A stretch of DNA of 64,000 nucleotides from Symsagittifera roscoffensis (taxonomy: Eukaryota; Xenacoelomorpha; Acoela; Convolutidae): assembly GCF_963678635.1 (NCBI RefSeq), contig NC_087064.1, forward strand, positions 74,552,390-74,616,389, in the 5' to 3' direction. The notes beneath the pieces were generated by a model. The model saw only the letters and a list, made by a program, of their open reading frames with translations, ran no database searches and was not told the origin of the DNA. Position numbers and translations under genes: made by a program. Below are positions 30,695 through 40,025 of the stretch, piece by piece; the first letter of the stretch is position 1, and each line of letters starts with the position of its first letter.

Positions 30695-32875
30695 ATGAGG
30701 CGGAGTAGGGTACCGGTGCTCGAAAAAAGGTCAAGTGGATCAAACACGAAATATAATTCATCGCTGCGCGGAACGACATCAACGGGCCCAAAGATAACGA
30801 AGACGAACTTTTCAGTTAACATGGTCAGCACAAGGAGTACAGCGGAGAACAGGGCGAAAGAGGGCACGGAAGGGGAGCGAGTAGAACCCACCATCGAGAT
30901 TGATCTAGAGACACCCGATCAAAGTGTGGATGAAACAAGGAAGATGGCGACAGAGTCAACTCCAATGCCCAATGCAGAGGAACCGAACCAGAAACCCATA
31001 GAGTTCTCACCGATAGATGACGCGGAAGATGCAATAGGCAACACCGAAGAAACGGTGAAAGAAGACTCTCAAGTAAAGAGGACATCTTTTACGGAAAAAT
31101 TGGGAATAATGTTCGGAATAAAAACAAAAGAAAACGTGACTGAAGAACCAAAAGCAGAAAGAGCACGAACATTTGGGACAGTGAGCACGAAGACCTCAGA
31201 AGCCAATCCAAGAGAGGAACAAGCTAAAGCAGAGGCTACGGCCGAAGAGAGACCGACAGCTGACCATGAAGAGACTACCATTGAGCTGGGTGACTTGTTG
31301 GCGAAATTAAATCAGATTGACAAAAGACTTAAGCACAGTGAAGAAGACAGAGAGGTGATAAAAAAGGAGATAAGATACAACAAGCACGAGTATCTAGACA
31401 GTTATTTTAACCTAGCTAAGGCAACAGATGAGAGACTCAAGGAAATGTCAGATAAGGTAGAAGCCACCAATGAAGAACGAGAAAAGAACATCAAAACAGA
31501 CATGCAACAGTTGAAGAACCGATATGATGATGTCAACAGCCAAATAGGGAGCCTGGAAAGGAGAATGGACACAATGAGCAAGAGTCAAGCCGAGAGTTCG
31601 TGTGCAATACAGGCGAAGTTGGATGCAATCTTGAGAGGTTCCACTCCACAAGAAAGACCGGCAGCGGATCGTACGCAAAGCACCAGAGTTGACTTTGTAG
31701 AACCACAAAGGAACAAACGGCAATCGACACCGTTGCCCTTAACCAGGGATGCGATAAGCATAGCACCAACAGCTGCGAAAACAATAATGAAGAATGGAAC
31801 GTCGAATACAACGACTGCTCCGGGAGATTCAACAGCTAACAGCAACACAGGACCGGATGCTATGACATGGGCCAGCACTTGGGAGATGATGAACAGGACT
31901 CTAGAGGCCTTCGCCACGAGGAACACTGACTCGAGCGACAGGAGAGAGGGAAAATCAAGAAAGACATTCAAGAAGCCAAAAGAATTCAAGGACGACTCCG
32001 ATGGATGCATTGACACTTGGGTGGAAGTGATGAGATTACATCTAGAACAAGACAACTTGAGTGACGAAAGACAAGCATGTACAGCCATACTGAGCAACTT
32101 GGAAGGAACGGCATTAAAATGCGTGGTCGCAAAGAAGGAGGAAGAACGCGACACCGCGGACAAGATCTTCGAGATATTGCTGAATCGATTCGGGTCAGGC
32201 ATGAAGGGTCACCAAGCGATGATGCGATTTGAAAAGAGAAGGCAGAGGGACGACGAGTCAATAGATCGGTTCCTAGATGACCTCGAGAGCTTGAGAAGGA
32301 GGAGTGACCCAGAGGAGTCGACAAATAGACGGAACTTTAGCATTGCCTCGAAGTTCATCGATGGGGTGAAAAGTGATGACTTAAGGACAATGTTAGCAAC
32401 ATACTACACATTGTCGAAGGACAGCGCACCCACCCCAGAAGAAATGAGACAGAAATCAAGAGAATACATACTGATGAAACCTAAGAAGTACTCATATTCC
32501 GAAAACAGGAACACGCAAGGGGGAAGCCAACCCCAGAGGTCATCATGGTACAAACCTAGAGATGATATGGACAAGCGCAGATCATGCGCGAACTGCGGGT
32601 CAGCGGATCATCATGTGGCTGACTGCACAACGTACAAACAAGGCATGAAGAGCCTAGGTTATGCACCGGATGAAGAGGATATGAGCCAGATGGAGGAACA
32701 CGAGTACTATAATGGCTTAATCATCAAGATAGGCGCCAGATGCTTCTTCTGTAACCAGGAGGGGCACTTCAGAATGGATTGTCCCTTGTTCTGGGAAGCG
32801 GTCAAGGACCAGAATCACCCCAAACATAAGTTGGCATTAGCGGCGGTCCAGAATCAGCGGAACAGGCAAAACTAG
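30695..32875 (+). CDS. Gag of the giant element
   Basis: This is an ORF of 726 codons ending in UAG. The first ATG is at 30,695. A second in-frame ATG at 30,821 (MVSTRSTAENRAKE) also has good context and may be the true start. Residues ~205-300 are a charged coiled coil. Residues ~437-560 look like a retrotransposon capsid region (IDTWVEVMRLHLEQDN.. style). Two CCHC zinc knuckles follow: CANCGSADHHVADC near residue 630 and CFFCNQEGHFRMDC near residue 682. Gag would form the particle and bind the RNA. Pol continues in the same frame after the stop, without any frame change. The coding strand is purine-rich, as is usual for retroelements. Confidence 0.93.
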   Translation: MRRSRVPVLEKRSSGSNTKYNSSLRGTTSTGPKITKTNFSVNMVSTRSTAENRAKEGTEGERVEPTIEIDLETPDQSVDETRKMATESTPMPNAEEPNQKPIEFSPIDDAEDAIGNTEETVKEDSQVKRTSFTEKLGIMFGIKTKENVTEEPKAERARTFGTVSTKTSEANPREEQAKAEATAEERPTADHEETTIELGDLLAKLNQIDKRLKHSEEDREVIKKEIRYNKHEYLDSYFNLAKATDERLKEMSDKVEATNEEREKNIKTDMQQLKNRYDDVNSQIGSLERRMDTMSKSQAESSCAIQAKLDAILRGSTPQERPAADRTQSTRVDFVEPQRNKRQSTPLPLTRDAISIAPTAAKTIMKNGTSNTTTAPGDSTANSNTGPDAMTWASTWEMMNRTLEAFATRNTDSSDRREGKSRKTFKKPKEFKDDSDGCIDTWVEVMRLHLEQDNLSDERQACTAILSNLEGTALKCVVAKKEEERDTADKIFEILLNRFGSGMKGHQAMMRFEKRRQRDDESIDRFLDDLESLRRRSDPEESTNRRNFSIASKFIDGVKSDDLRTMLATYYTLSKDSAPTPEEMRQKSREYILMKPKKYSYSENRNTQGGSQPQRSSWYKPRDDMDKRRSCANCGSADHHVADCTTYKQGMKSLGYAPDEEDMSQMEEHEYYNGLIIKIGARCFFCNQEGHFRMDCPLFWEAVKDQNHPKHKLALAAVQNQRNRQN

Positions 32876-32890
32876 TTTGAATCTAGGAAC
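32873..32890 (+). promoter_or_regulatory. In-frame UAG between Gag and Pol, candidate readthrough site
   Basis: Gag ends CAA AAC TAG. The next codons TTT GAA TCT AGG AAC continue open into Pol in the same frame. Pol has no AUG near its start. This arrangement is what stop-codon readthrough requires, as in gammaretroviruses. The sequence following UAG contains a second CTAG that could pair with the first. Confidence 0.65.
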
Positions 32891-35800
32891 TTGGGGGCAC
32901 CAAACACCGAATTGCCGACGAAGACAGTGAAAGCTGTTACACATGTTAGCGGTGCGTTAGAGTCCGCGGCCGGAAGCTCTCTAGAGATAAATTATGAGAA
33001 AGCGGCGACGGAAGCAATTGCCAAAGTGAAACAAGATCTGGCTGCGAAAGAAATAGAGCAACGACTAAAGTTGGAGATCGAAAGACAGAATTTTAACGGA
33101 GCATTAACCGGATCGAACTCAATACCAGAGGCTAGAACGGGCTCAATGAAGACCGGGAATTGTAACACCGTGAAAATGGTGACAGGTAAACCTTTTGGAA
33201 TATCGAAAATCGGAGCAAGAATAATGTCGATAATCACAGTGGGCGGACACGAGGTAACCAGAAACTTGAGCGAGCCGAGCGACCAGACGATAATGCACAT
33301 TGACGTGTATGCAGACTACTTGAGTGGAATAAGTCCACAAACGACTTCTAGAGCGCTCAGGGCAATACTCACGAGAGGGGGCAGCAAATCGGTACGTGTT
33401 GATAATAGGTACACTGAAGCTTATGGTCCACACGAGGTCATGCTAAATATAGATGGAATCAACATCTATACCAAGACGATGATAACATGCGACGAAGACC
33501 TAATTGGACAAATCTATGTAGGGAAAGAAGAATTGAAAGTAAGATCGATTGGACACTGTGCTATGCTCGAAGAAGATGCAATGCACATCGGGACGGAAGC
33601 AGACGTGACAGGGCACGTGCTAGACATAAATGGCAAAAAGACTCAGTTACGTGGATTACTCGACACGGGAGCAGTCTTGAGCGTCATACCAATCGAAACA
33701 TGGGAAAAGATGGGCTTTGACAAAGGTGACTTGATAGACTCGAGAATACGGCTGTCAGCTGCAAACAAAGGGGCCCTTCGGGTGTTGGACAGGACGCCGA
33801 TAATAGCCCTCAATTTGGGGGAACGTAACCTGTGGATGAGCTTCATCGTGGTAGAAAACCTAGATGAATCTGACCAATTCATTTTGGGCAGAGACTTCAT
33901 CAGGAATTTCGACGTAACGATTGATCTAAATAATGCAATGTTCAGGATACGGAACCCGGATAGGAGGTACGCAATCAAACCGGTAAATTTAATAATGGCG
34001 AATGAAAACAAAGCACCGGTATTCTTGAGTAGGAGAGTGAGGTTAAAAGCTAATGAAGCGGCAATCGTAAGCTTGAGGATGAAAAATTATAATGAACTAA
34101 GTGACAACAAGCAAGTGTGTATAGTTCCGAATCCCAATAGTCAAAGCGCTGCTGTTTTAGGAAGATCTTTTTCGATAACGAAGAGCGGCCTCTGCGTCAG
34201 TGTCTTGTTGAATACCCTTGATATACCGATCACGATACAGAGAGGGAGGAAGCTGGGATATGCTTTACCAGTTAAAACTCGATACGAAACAATTGAAAAC
34301 TCAAAACAAAATGAAGTTGTTGATTGTCCTAATCACAGGGACAAAATTTGTATCCTGAGACGATTGCAGAGAATAAAAGATTCTTCAAGTCTTATCAAAT
34401 CACTTAAGTCAGAAACGGACGATGGGCTTTCGAGCTGTTCGAACTTTCCAGAGCGACCCACGCTAGATGAAATGCAAACTGATAAACCGGTTCTGCCGGA
34501 GATTGAACATTTAAGGGGCAAACTGAAAGATGAACAGCTCGAAGCTATCAAGGACGTACTAGAGAGGAACGAGGAGGTTTTTTCAAGGCATAAGGCGGAT
34601 ATCGGGTGTTGTAATTTTGTTGAACATGAAATAGAACTTGAGGAAAACGCGGTGCCACACAGGGAGGGGGCGAGGCGCATGACCCCACACAAATCGGACG
34701 CGTGTAGAAAAGAAATCGAAACGTTACTAGAGTATGACATGATAGAACCATCCAAGTCACCGTGGGCGTGTGGAGTAGTGATGGCCAAAAAGAAAGGCGA
34801 CCAGTTAAGGTTTTGTTGTGACTTTCGATACCTGAACTCCGTCACGGTGAAGGATGCCTATCCCATACCTAGAATTGATGAGAGCCTCTCGAAGTTAGGT
34901 GATGCGAAATTTTTTACGACTCTTGATTTAGGCTCGGCCTTTTGGCAGGTACCATTAAGGAAGCAAGACAGGGACAAGACAGGGTTCGCCTGCGAGTTGG
35001 GTCTGTTTCAATGGAAACGGATGCCGTTTGGACTCTGCAATGCAACAGCCACGTTTCAGCGGCTGATGGCACACGCGTTGATAGGCGTGACGAAGAAGTA
35101 CGGCAACCTGGTAATGTGCTATGTGGACGACGTGGTAATAGCAACGCCAACACTAGAAGACCACATCGAGAGGCTTGACGAGGTGTTCGCGTGCATGAAA
35201 AGATCGGGGCTGAAGTGTAAACCATCAAAGTGCGAGATACTCAAGGACTCGATTAAATACTTGGGCAGGATGGTAGATAAACACGGTATCAGACCTGACC
35301 CAGACGCCGTGGAAGCAGTCCTAACCTGGAAATCACCGAAGACGGAGCACCAGCTGATGAGCTTCCTGGGATTCGCCAACTATTATAGAGAATTCATCAA
35401 GGGCTATGCGGACAAGGTATACCCGATGCAACAATTAATGAGACACAAGGGCAAGAAGTTCACGTGGAACAACGCGGCAGAAGAGTCATTCCAGAGAATA
35501 AAGAAAGAGCTGTGTGAGGCACCAGTACTGGGTATGCCGACTGAGAAGGGGATGTACGTGCTAGACACGGATGCGTCAGTAGTCGCTATTTCTGGGATTC
35601 TCCATCAAGAACAAGAATGGAATGGGAAGACAGTCTTGAGACCAATAGCATACGGGAGCAAGGTCCTAAGTGACACAGAAATGAAGTACGGAGCACCGAA
35701 AGCAGAGATGTTTGCGGTGGTCACCTTTTTCGAAAAATACAGAGCATACTTAGGCAGTGAGCCCTTCAAGCTGCGAGTCGACAACCGAGCACTAAGCTGG

Positions 35801-38800
35801 CTGAAAACGTACTCAATGGACCAGAGCTATATTGGGAGGTGGATAGTTCGCTTGGATGGATACAACATGATAATTGAGCACAGAACACGAGATAAACATC
35901 AAAATGCTGACAGCTTGAGTAAGAAGACGGAGTTCTACGAGAGGCAAGAACAAAGAGAGGCGGACAGACCTGAGATCAAAGACGGCTTCTCCTTCATGGA
36001 CAAAGAAACGTACGACAGTCTTCCACTCACGAGATGGCTGGACAAATCAGGCAAACCGATTGAAGATCATCCCGAATTGCCGAAAGAGCCTCTTGAAAAG
36101 ACCATCTTGAAGAAAAGCAGAGGGATTCCGATAGGAATAATGCTCAAATCCAAGATCGTGAGGGAAACACTTAAGGCAAAAGGTTATGATCTCATCCAGG
36201 TAGAGGAGGGAACGGTCCGAATAGATGAAGACTTAATGAGGTTGCTTGAGAAACTATCAGATGACAAGCCCGTGATCCAAGGGAAAGGTCAGGAGGCACC
36301 GGAACTAACCATACTTCGGAGAGAAGAAACAGTGAACAATACTGACGTCTCAAAAGGAAGCATCACTGATAGCAAGGAAGTTGTGCGATCACTAGTTGAA
36401 AAAATCCCCGAAAAAATTCTGGAACAGACAAAAGTCAGGGATAAGAAAGTAACATTCAGAGAAGAAGTTGAACACCTGGGACTAGATCAAGAGTCCGGGG
36501 AGTGGTCCAGATTCATGGAAGAAGACGAAACCGGAGAAGGGAAATTGTCCGGGGAGCGTGAAGAATGGGATGAAGACTCGGATGAGAGCAGCGAAGACCA
36601 AGACAGTCTATACATGATACTGGCGGAAGAGAAGATAAGACAGCACGACAGGGAATTACAGACGGATCCATCTTCAGGGACGTACAGTCTGGAATTACAA
36701 GAGGTACGAGGTGGTGAAGAGCTCGAGAAAATAGCAGTTTCAAGAAAACCACTAAGGGAACTATCGTGCAACTCAAACGTCAGAACGAATCTGGTACCAG
36801 AAGACGACATGAAAATCGTGAAAAGGATGATATGTGTGAAGCTGAGCGATGACATCCACAACCCTGGTGAAATGAATGGACAGATCATGGCGCTAAAGGA
36901 GCACGTTAAGGCGAGATACAGGCTGTCTGACCTAATAAGGGCCCAGAGGAATGACAAAATGACAAGTAACCTCTCCAAATGGATCCATTCGGGAGTCAAG
37001 GAGAAGGGGGAACTTGAGGAAGACAGCTACAAGATCTTGAGCCAGTTCTACAAAGAAAAGAGAGATTTACTTTATCACACAGCTGAAGGGGTGGTAGCGT
37101 GCAAGAGAAGAGATGAGGAAAAAATATTACACAAACACAACCTCATCATACTACCACAATTGTACCAAACGGAGGTGCTTTTCAGATCACACGACCAGAT
37201 GGGCCACCAGGGGATAGATAAAGTACAACAAAGGATACTTCACAGGTTTGATTGGCCGGGAATGAGAAAAGCTTGCGAGAGATGGGTGAATGCCTGCCTA
37301 GCATGCCTTCAAGTAAAAGACCCAAGGAAGATGAAGTTTCCCCTCAAGTCTGTCGAGAGTTCGGAATTCAATGAAGTGGTGCAGATAGACCATCAGAAAA
37401 TCTGCATGACGGAGTCGGGTTATAACCAAATACTAGTTATAATAGATCACTTCACCAAGTTGGCGGAAGCGGTTCCGTGCCAGACAGCCTCGGCAGAGGA
37501 GACATGTGATCACCTGATAACGCATTGGATATCGCGGTATGGTTGTCCAATGACTTTCCAGTCGGACAACGGCAAGGCTTTTGTGGGGGACTTGACAAAA
37601 GAATTGATGAAGAGATCACACATTGCTCAAGCGCACTCGACGACCTATCATCCACAGACCAATGGGTTGGTAGAGAGACAGAACAGGACACTGGTCAACA
37701 TGCTCAGGGTGTACTGCTCGAGATACATGACGGACTGGGACAAATACCTGCCACAGGTAGTAGGAGCCTATAATAGTACTCAGCACTCAACGACGGGTAT
37801 CAGTCCTTTCATGATGTTGACAGGCAGGGAAAGGGCAATGCCTATAACATTCTTCTACCCGGAGTACGAGGGGAAGAGGACGTCACCTCAAGCATACGTG
37901 AAGGAAGCGATCAAAAGACAACAAGAGCTAAACGAGCTATGTCGGAGAAACACGGCGCAAGCGCAAATGAGGCAACGCGAGAAATATGACGAAAAGATAC
38001 TAAGAGCAAAGCCATACGAAGTGGGCCAATACGTGTGGGTCTTCCAAAATGTCATACCGCCCAAGGGAACAAAGAAACTACTCAAGAAATGGAGAGGACC
38101 GTTCATGATTACGGAAGTACATCAACAAGGACGGTTCTATCGCTTGAGTACAGGGCGAGCAGCACATTACGAAAATCTGAAGCCTCATGTCCCGTCCCCG
38201 GAGGACTGGTGCCTACCAAAAGACATGGAAGGTCTTGAGTACCTGGTGGTGGAACCAGCGTGCGAAGTGAATGAGAAAGGCACTAGAGAGAAAAATGATG
38301 GTAATGAGAACTTGAGTTTGGACGACAACGAAAAGATAGAAGTGGAGTCGGATGCAGGTTCATTTGTAGAAGAAGACTGGAACGACCCAGAGCAAAACGA
38401 GGTACCGAAGTGGATGGAGCCGGATCGACCAACACCACCGGAAACCAGGACTGGCAATCGTAAACGCACAGGCATGAGGTACAATAGGTACGGGGATGAC
38501 TTCTTGATCGATAAGATACAGCCAGACAAGTTGGGCGATGAACTACTAAGCGCAGGCGAACTGGAAGCCGGAGAGGAATGGCAGGTCATTGACGATGGTG
38601 GACATTATCCGCAGGATGATTACTCGACGCCAGAATTGGAGACGGATCTCGAACAGAGTGAGATAGAAAGGAGGGAGAACACGAACTTGAGGATTCTAGA
38701 GTGGATGCGTGATGTCAAGGACGAGAGCCGCGAAGGACAAAGCATTCAGCAAATCGATGTATCAGCAGCAAATTACATGAAGACAGAGGACCCTCTTTTC

Positions 38801-39502
38801 GGATGGACAGCAACAGACAGGCCACTGGACATCCCTAAGGACAATTCAGACCCGACTACATCGACGGGGACGTCGATAAATATTTTTGTCCGGGGAGTGG
38901 GGGTAGGACTTACCCACACCGAAAATTTGATGATAAAGAAGCTCAAGGAAGTGAGGGAAACAAGCGGATTGGAACTGGAGGAAGAAGAACCAGAGCCTAC
39001 CATAGGAAGGAATTTCAAAACGAAATTCGAAATACCCAATGAATACTCAGAGAACATCATGATAACGGATAGCGACTTCATCCTGTCAAACAGGACCAGC
39101 GCGATCTGCATCACGGCGGACATGAGTTTCAAATCAAGATTGGAGGCTGACTTCAAAAGAGAGTACCAGAACGTAGAGTTTCTGTTCAGACAGAGGCCAG
39201 GACTGGGAGGCATGGCAGCGCTTCCACCGTCAGTGGCACAGGTCCCGGGCAAATACCTCTGCTTCCTAGTAACGAGAGTCAACGACAGAAACACAATTGA
39301 TCCCGAACACGTGATATTGGCACTGACAAGACTACGTGACTTCATGATTGAAAGAGGAATAGTGGAGGTCTCGATGCCGGTGTACGACCCAAACAGGGGC
39401 AAACTGAGCTCGAGGGAATTGTACGCTATCCTACATGTGGTCTTTGCAGAAACAGAGATAATGGTGCATCTTCACAAGAAGTACTACTTGAGCATCGCCT
39501 GA
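32876..39502 (+). CDS. Pol polyprotein (PR-RT-RNaseH-IN plus macro-like C-terminus)
   Basis: About 2,208 codons follow the Gag UAG in frame. Counting from 32,891, an aspartic protease has DTGA at 258-261 and FILGRDF later. RT has the palm motif TTLDLGSAFWQVPL and YVDD at 744-747. RNase H has DTDAS at 892-896. A long acidic linker follows (~1,020-1,340). Integrase has an HHCC finger (His 1434 and 1439, then CLAC) and a DD35E core: Asp 1500, Asp 1559 and Glu 1595, with exactly 35 residues between the last two. A GPF module (KKWRGPFMITEV) follows near residue 1,735. I see no chromodomain. The last ~150 residues (~2,055-2,203) resemble a macro domain. The whole frame is intact. Confidence 0.95.
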   Translation, partial: FESRNLGAPNTELPTKTVKAVTHVSGALESAAGSSLEINYEKAATEAIAKVKQDLAAKEIEQRLKLEIERQNFNGALTGSNSIPEARTGSMKTGNCNTVKMVTGKPFGISKIGARIMSIITVGGHEVTRNLSEPSDQTIMHIDVYADYLSGISPQTTSRALRAILTRGGSKSVRVDNRYTEAYGPHEVMLNIDGINIYTKTMITCDEDLIGQIYVGKEELKVRSIGHCAMLEEDAMHIGTEADVTGHVLDINGKKTQLRGLLDTGAVLSVIPIETWEKMGFDKGDLIDSRIRLSAANKGALRVLDRTPIIALNLGERNLWMSFIVVENLDESDQFILGRDFIRNFDVTIDLNNAMFRIRNPDRRYAIKPVNLIMANENKAPVFLSRRVRLKANEAAIVSLRMKNYNELSDNKQVCIVPNPNSQSAAVLGRSFSITKSGLCVSVLLNTLDIPITIQRGRKLGYALPVKTRYETIENSKQNEVVDCPNHRDKICILRRLQRIKDSSSLIKSLKSETDDGLSSCSNFPERPTLDEMQTDKPVLPEIEHLRGKLKDEQLEAIKDVLERNEEVFSRHKADIGCCNFVEHEIELEENAVPHREGARRMTPHKSDACRKEIETLLEYDMIEPSKSPWACGVVMAKKKGDQLRFCCDFRYLNSVTVKDAYPIPRIDESLSKLGDAKFFTTLDLGSAFWQVPLRKQDRDKTGFACELGLFQWKRMPFGLCNATATFQRLMAHALIGVTKKYGNLVMCYVDDVVIATPTLEDHIERLDEVFACMKRSGLKCKPSKCEILKDSIKYLGRMVDKHGIRPDPDAVEAVLTWKSPKTEHQLMSFLGFANYYREFIKGYADKVYPMQQLMRHKGKKFTWNNAAEESFQRIKKELCEAPVLGMPTEKGMYVLDTDASVVAISGILHQEQEWNGKTVLRPIAYGSKVLSDTEMKYGAPKAEMFAVVTFFEKYRAYLGSEPFKLRVDNRALSWLKTYSMDQSYIGRWIVRLDGYNMIIEHRTRDKHQNADSLSKKTEFYERQEQREADRPEIKDGFSFMDKETYDSLPLTRWLDKSGKPIEDHPELPKEPLEKTILKKSRGIPIGIMLKSKIVRETLKAKGYDLIQVEEGTVRIDEDLMRLLEKLSDDKPVIQGKGQEAPELTILRREETVNNTDVSKGSITDSKEVVRSLVEKIPEKILEQTKVRDKKVTFREEVEHLGLDQESGEWSRFMEEDETGEGKLSGEREEWDEDSDESSEDQDSLYMILAEEKIRQHDRELQTDPSSGTYSLELQEVRGGEELEKIAVSRKPLRELSCNSNVRTNLVPEDDMKIVKRMICVKLSDDIHNPGEMNGQIMALKEHVKARYRLSDLIRAQRNDKMTSNLSKWIHSGVKEKGELEEDSYKILSQFYKEKRDLLYHTAEGVVACKRRDEEKILHKHNLIILPQLYQTEVLFRSHDQMGHQGIDKVQQRILHRFDWPGMRKACERWVNACLACLQVKDPRKMKFPLKSVESSEFNEVVQIDHQKICMTESGYNQILVIIDHFTKLAEAVPCQTASAEETCDHLITHWISRYGCPMTFQSDNGKAFVGDLTKELMKRSHIAQAHSTTYHPQTNGLVERQNRTLVNMLRVYCSRYMTDWDKYLPQVVGAYNSTQHSTTGISPFMMLTGRERAMPITFFYPEYEGKRTSPQAYVKEAIKRQQELNELCRRNTAQAQMRQREKYDEKILRAKPYEVGQYVWVFQNVIPPKGTKKLLKKWRGPFMITEVHQQGRFYRLSTGRAAHYENLKPHVPSPEDWCLPKDMEGLEYLVVEPACEVNEKGTREKNDGNENLSLDDNEKIEVESDAGSFVEEDWNDPEQNEVPKWMEPDRPTPPETRTGNRKRTGMRYNRYGDDFLIDKIQPDKLGDELLSAGELEAGEEWQVIDDGGHYPQDDYSTPELETDLEQSEIERRENTNLRILEWMRDVKDESREGQSIQQIDVSAANYMKTEDPLFGWTATDRPLDIPKDNSDPTTSTGTSINIFVRGVGVGLTHTENLMIKKLKEVRETSGLELEEEEPEPTIGRNFKTKFEIPNEYSENIMITDSDFILSNRTSAICITADMSFKSRLEADFKREYQNVEFLFRQRPGLGGMAALPPSVAQVPGKYLCFLVTRVNDRNTIDPEHVILALTRLRDFMIERGIVEVSMPVYDPNRGKLSSRELYAILHVVFAETEIMVHLHKKYYLSIA
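39062..39499 (+). other. Macro-domain-like C-terminal module of Pol
   Basis: The pattern ILSNRTSAICITADMSFKS, then LEADFKREY, then YLCFLVTR, then LTRLRDFMIERGIVEVSMP follows the strand and helix order of OARD1-type macro domains. In those proteins ..C(V/I)..D.., YLVTK, a helix and (S/A)MPR.G.G.. occur in this order. The glycine-rich ADP-ribose loop after SMP is replaced by VYDPNRGKL, so binding may be lost. The same segment is preserved in the second giant copy (62,395-63,086). Confidence 0.55.
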
Positions 39503-40025
39503 GTCGGGTACATGGAGGTATCAGGTCGGGTGTGAGGGAGGAGTCTTGAGTTAGGTACTGGGGTGCGGCGCAGGTAAAAGGATCTTAAGATGTGATTGGC
39601 ATGACAATTGAATTTTAAAAGAAAGAATTGATGGTGCTAAAACATAAAATGAATCTGCATGTTCTTAAAGGAAAATCCAATCGAATTGCTTTAAGTGATA
39701 TGAGAATGATAAGATTTTAACCATATGGGTAGAAGGGGGGTCCCTAGGTTAGGAACGTGACATGCTAAGTTTTAATAAGCTTTCTGTTTTCAGATCGAGT
39801 TTGAAAAACAAAGTTGAAAATCCAACTACACTCAAGCGAGAAACAAAAAGAGAGAATCTTGATTGAACACGCGATAATCCGAATCTACAGCAAGTAGTTG
39901 CAAGAGAACATTTCTAGAGAATTCTTGAATTGGGTAATACTTGAGTTGGTAAGGTAATTCTTGAGTTGGTAAGGTAATTCTTGAGCTGGTTAACATCTAC
40001 CTATATACATCCCGAAGTTGCAAAA
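39503..40025 (+). other. Spacer between Pol and ORF3 with 3' splice site and 20-bp tandem units
   Basis: This non-coding spacer contains the acceptor TTTCTGTTTTCAG ending at 39,793. Near 39,920-39,990 there are about four ~20-bp units of the form AATTCTTGAGTTGGTAAGGT just before the ORF3 start. The second giant copy has an equivalent acceptor and a diverged version of the array. Confidence 0.75.
39780..39793 (+). promoter_or_regulatory. 3' splice site upstream of ORF3
   Basis: CTTTCTGTTTTCAG is a strong pyrimidine tract plus AG. In the second giant copy the matching place on the minus strand reads TTTTATTTTCAG (AG at 62,099-62,098). Conservation between diverged copies suggests that ORF3 is expressed from a spliced mRNA. 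A possible donor is GAG|GTAAGG in the LTR at 27,786, but that donor is not kept in the second copy. Confidence 0.7.

Noticed and set aside
32891-32893. TTG as an independent start codon for Pol
   Set aside because: The frame is open back to the Gag UAG, so readthrough is simpler than a non-AUG start here.
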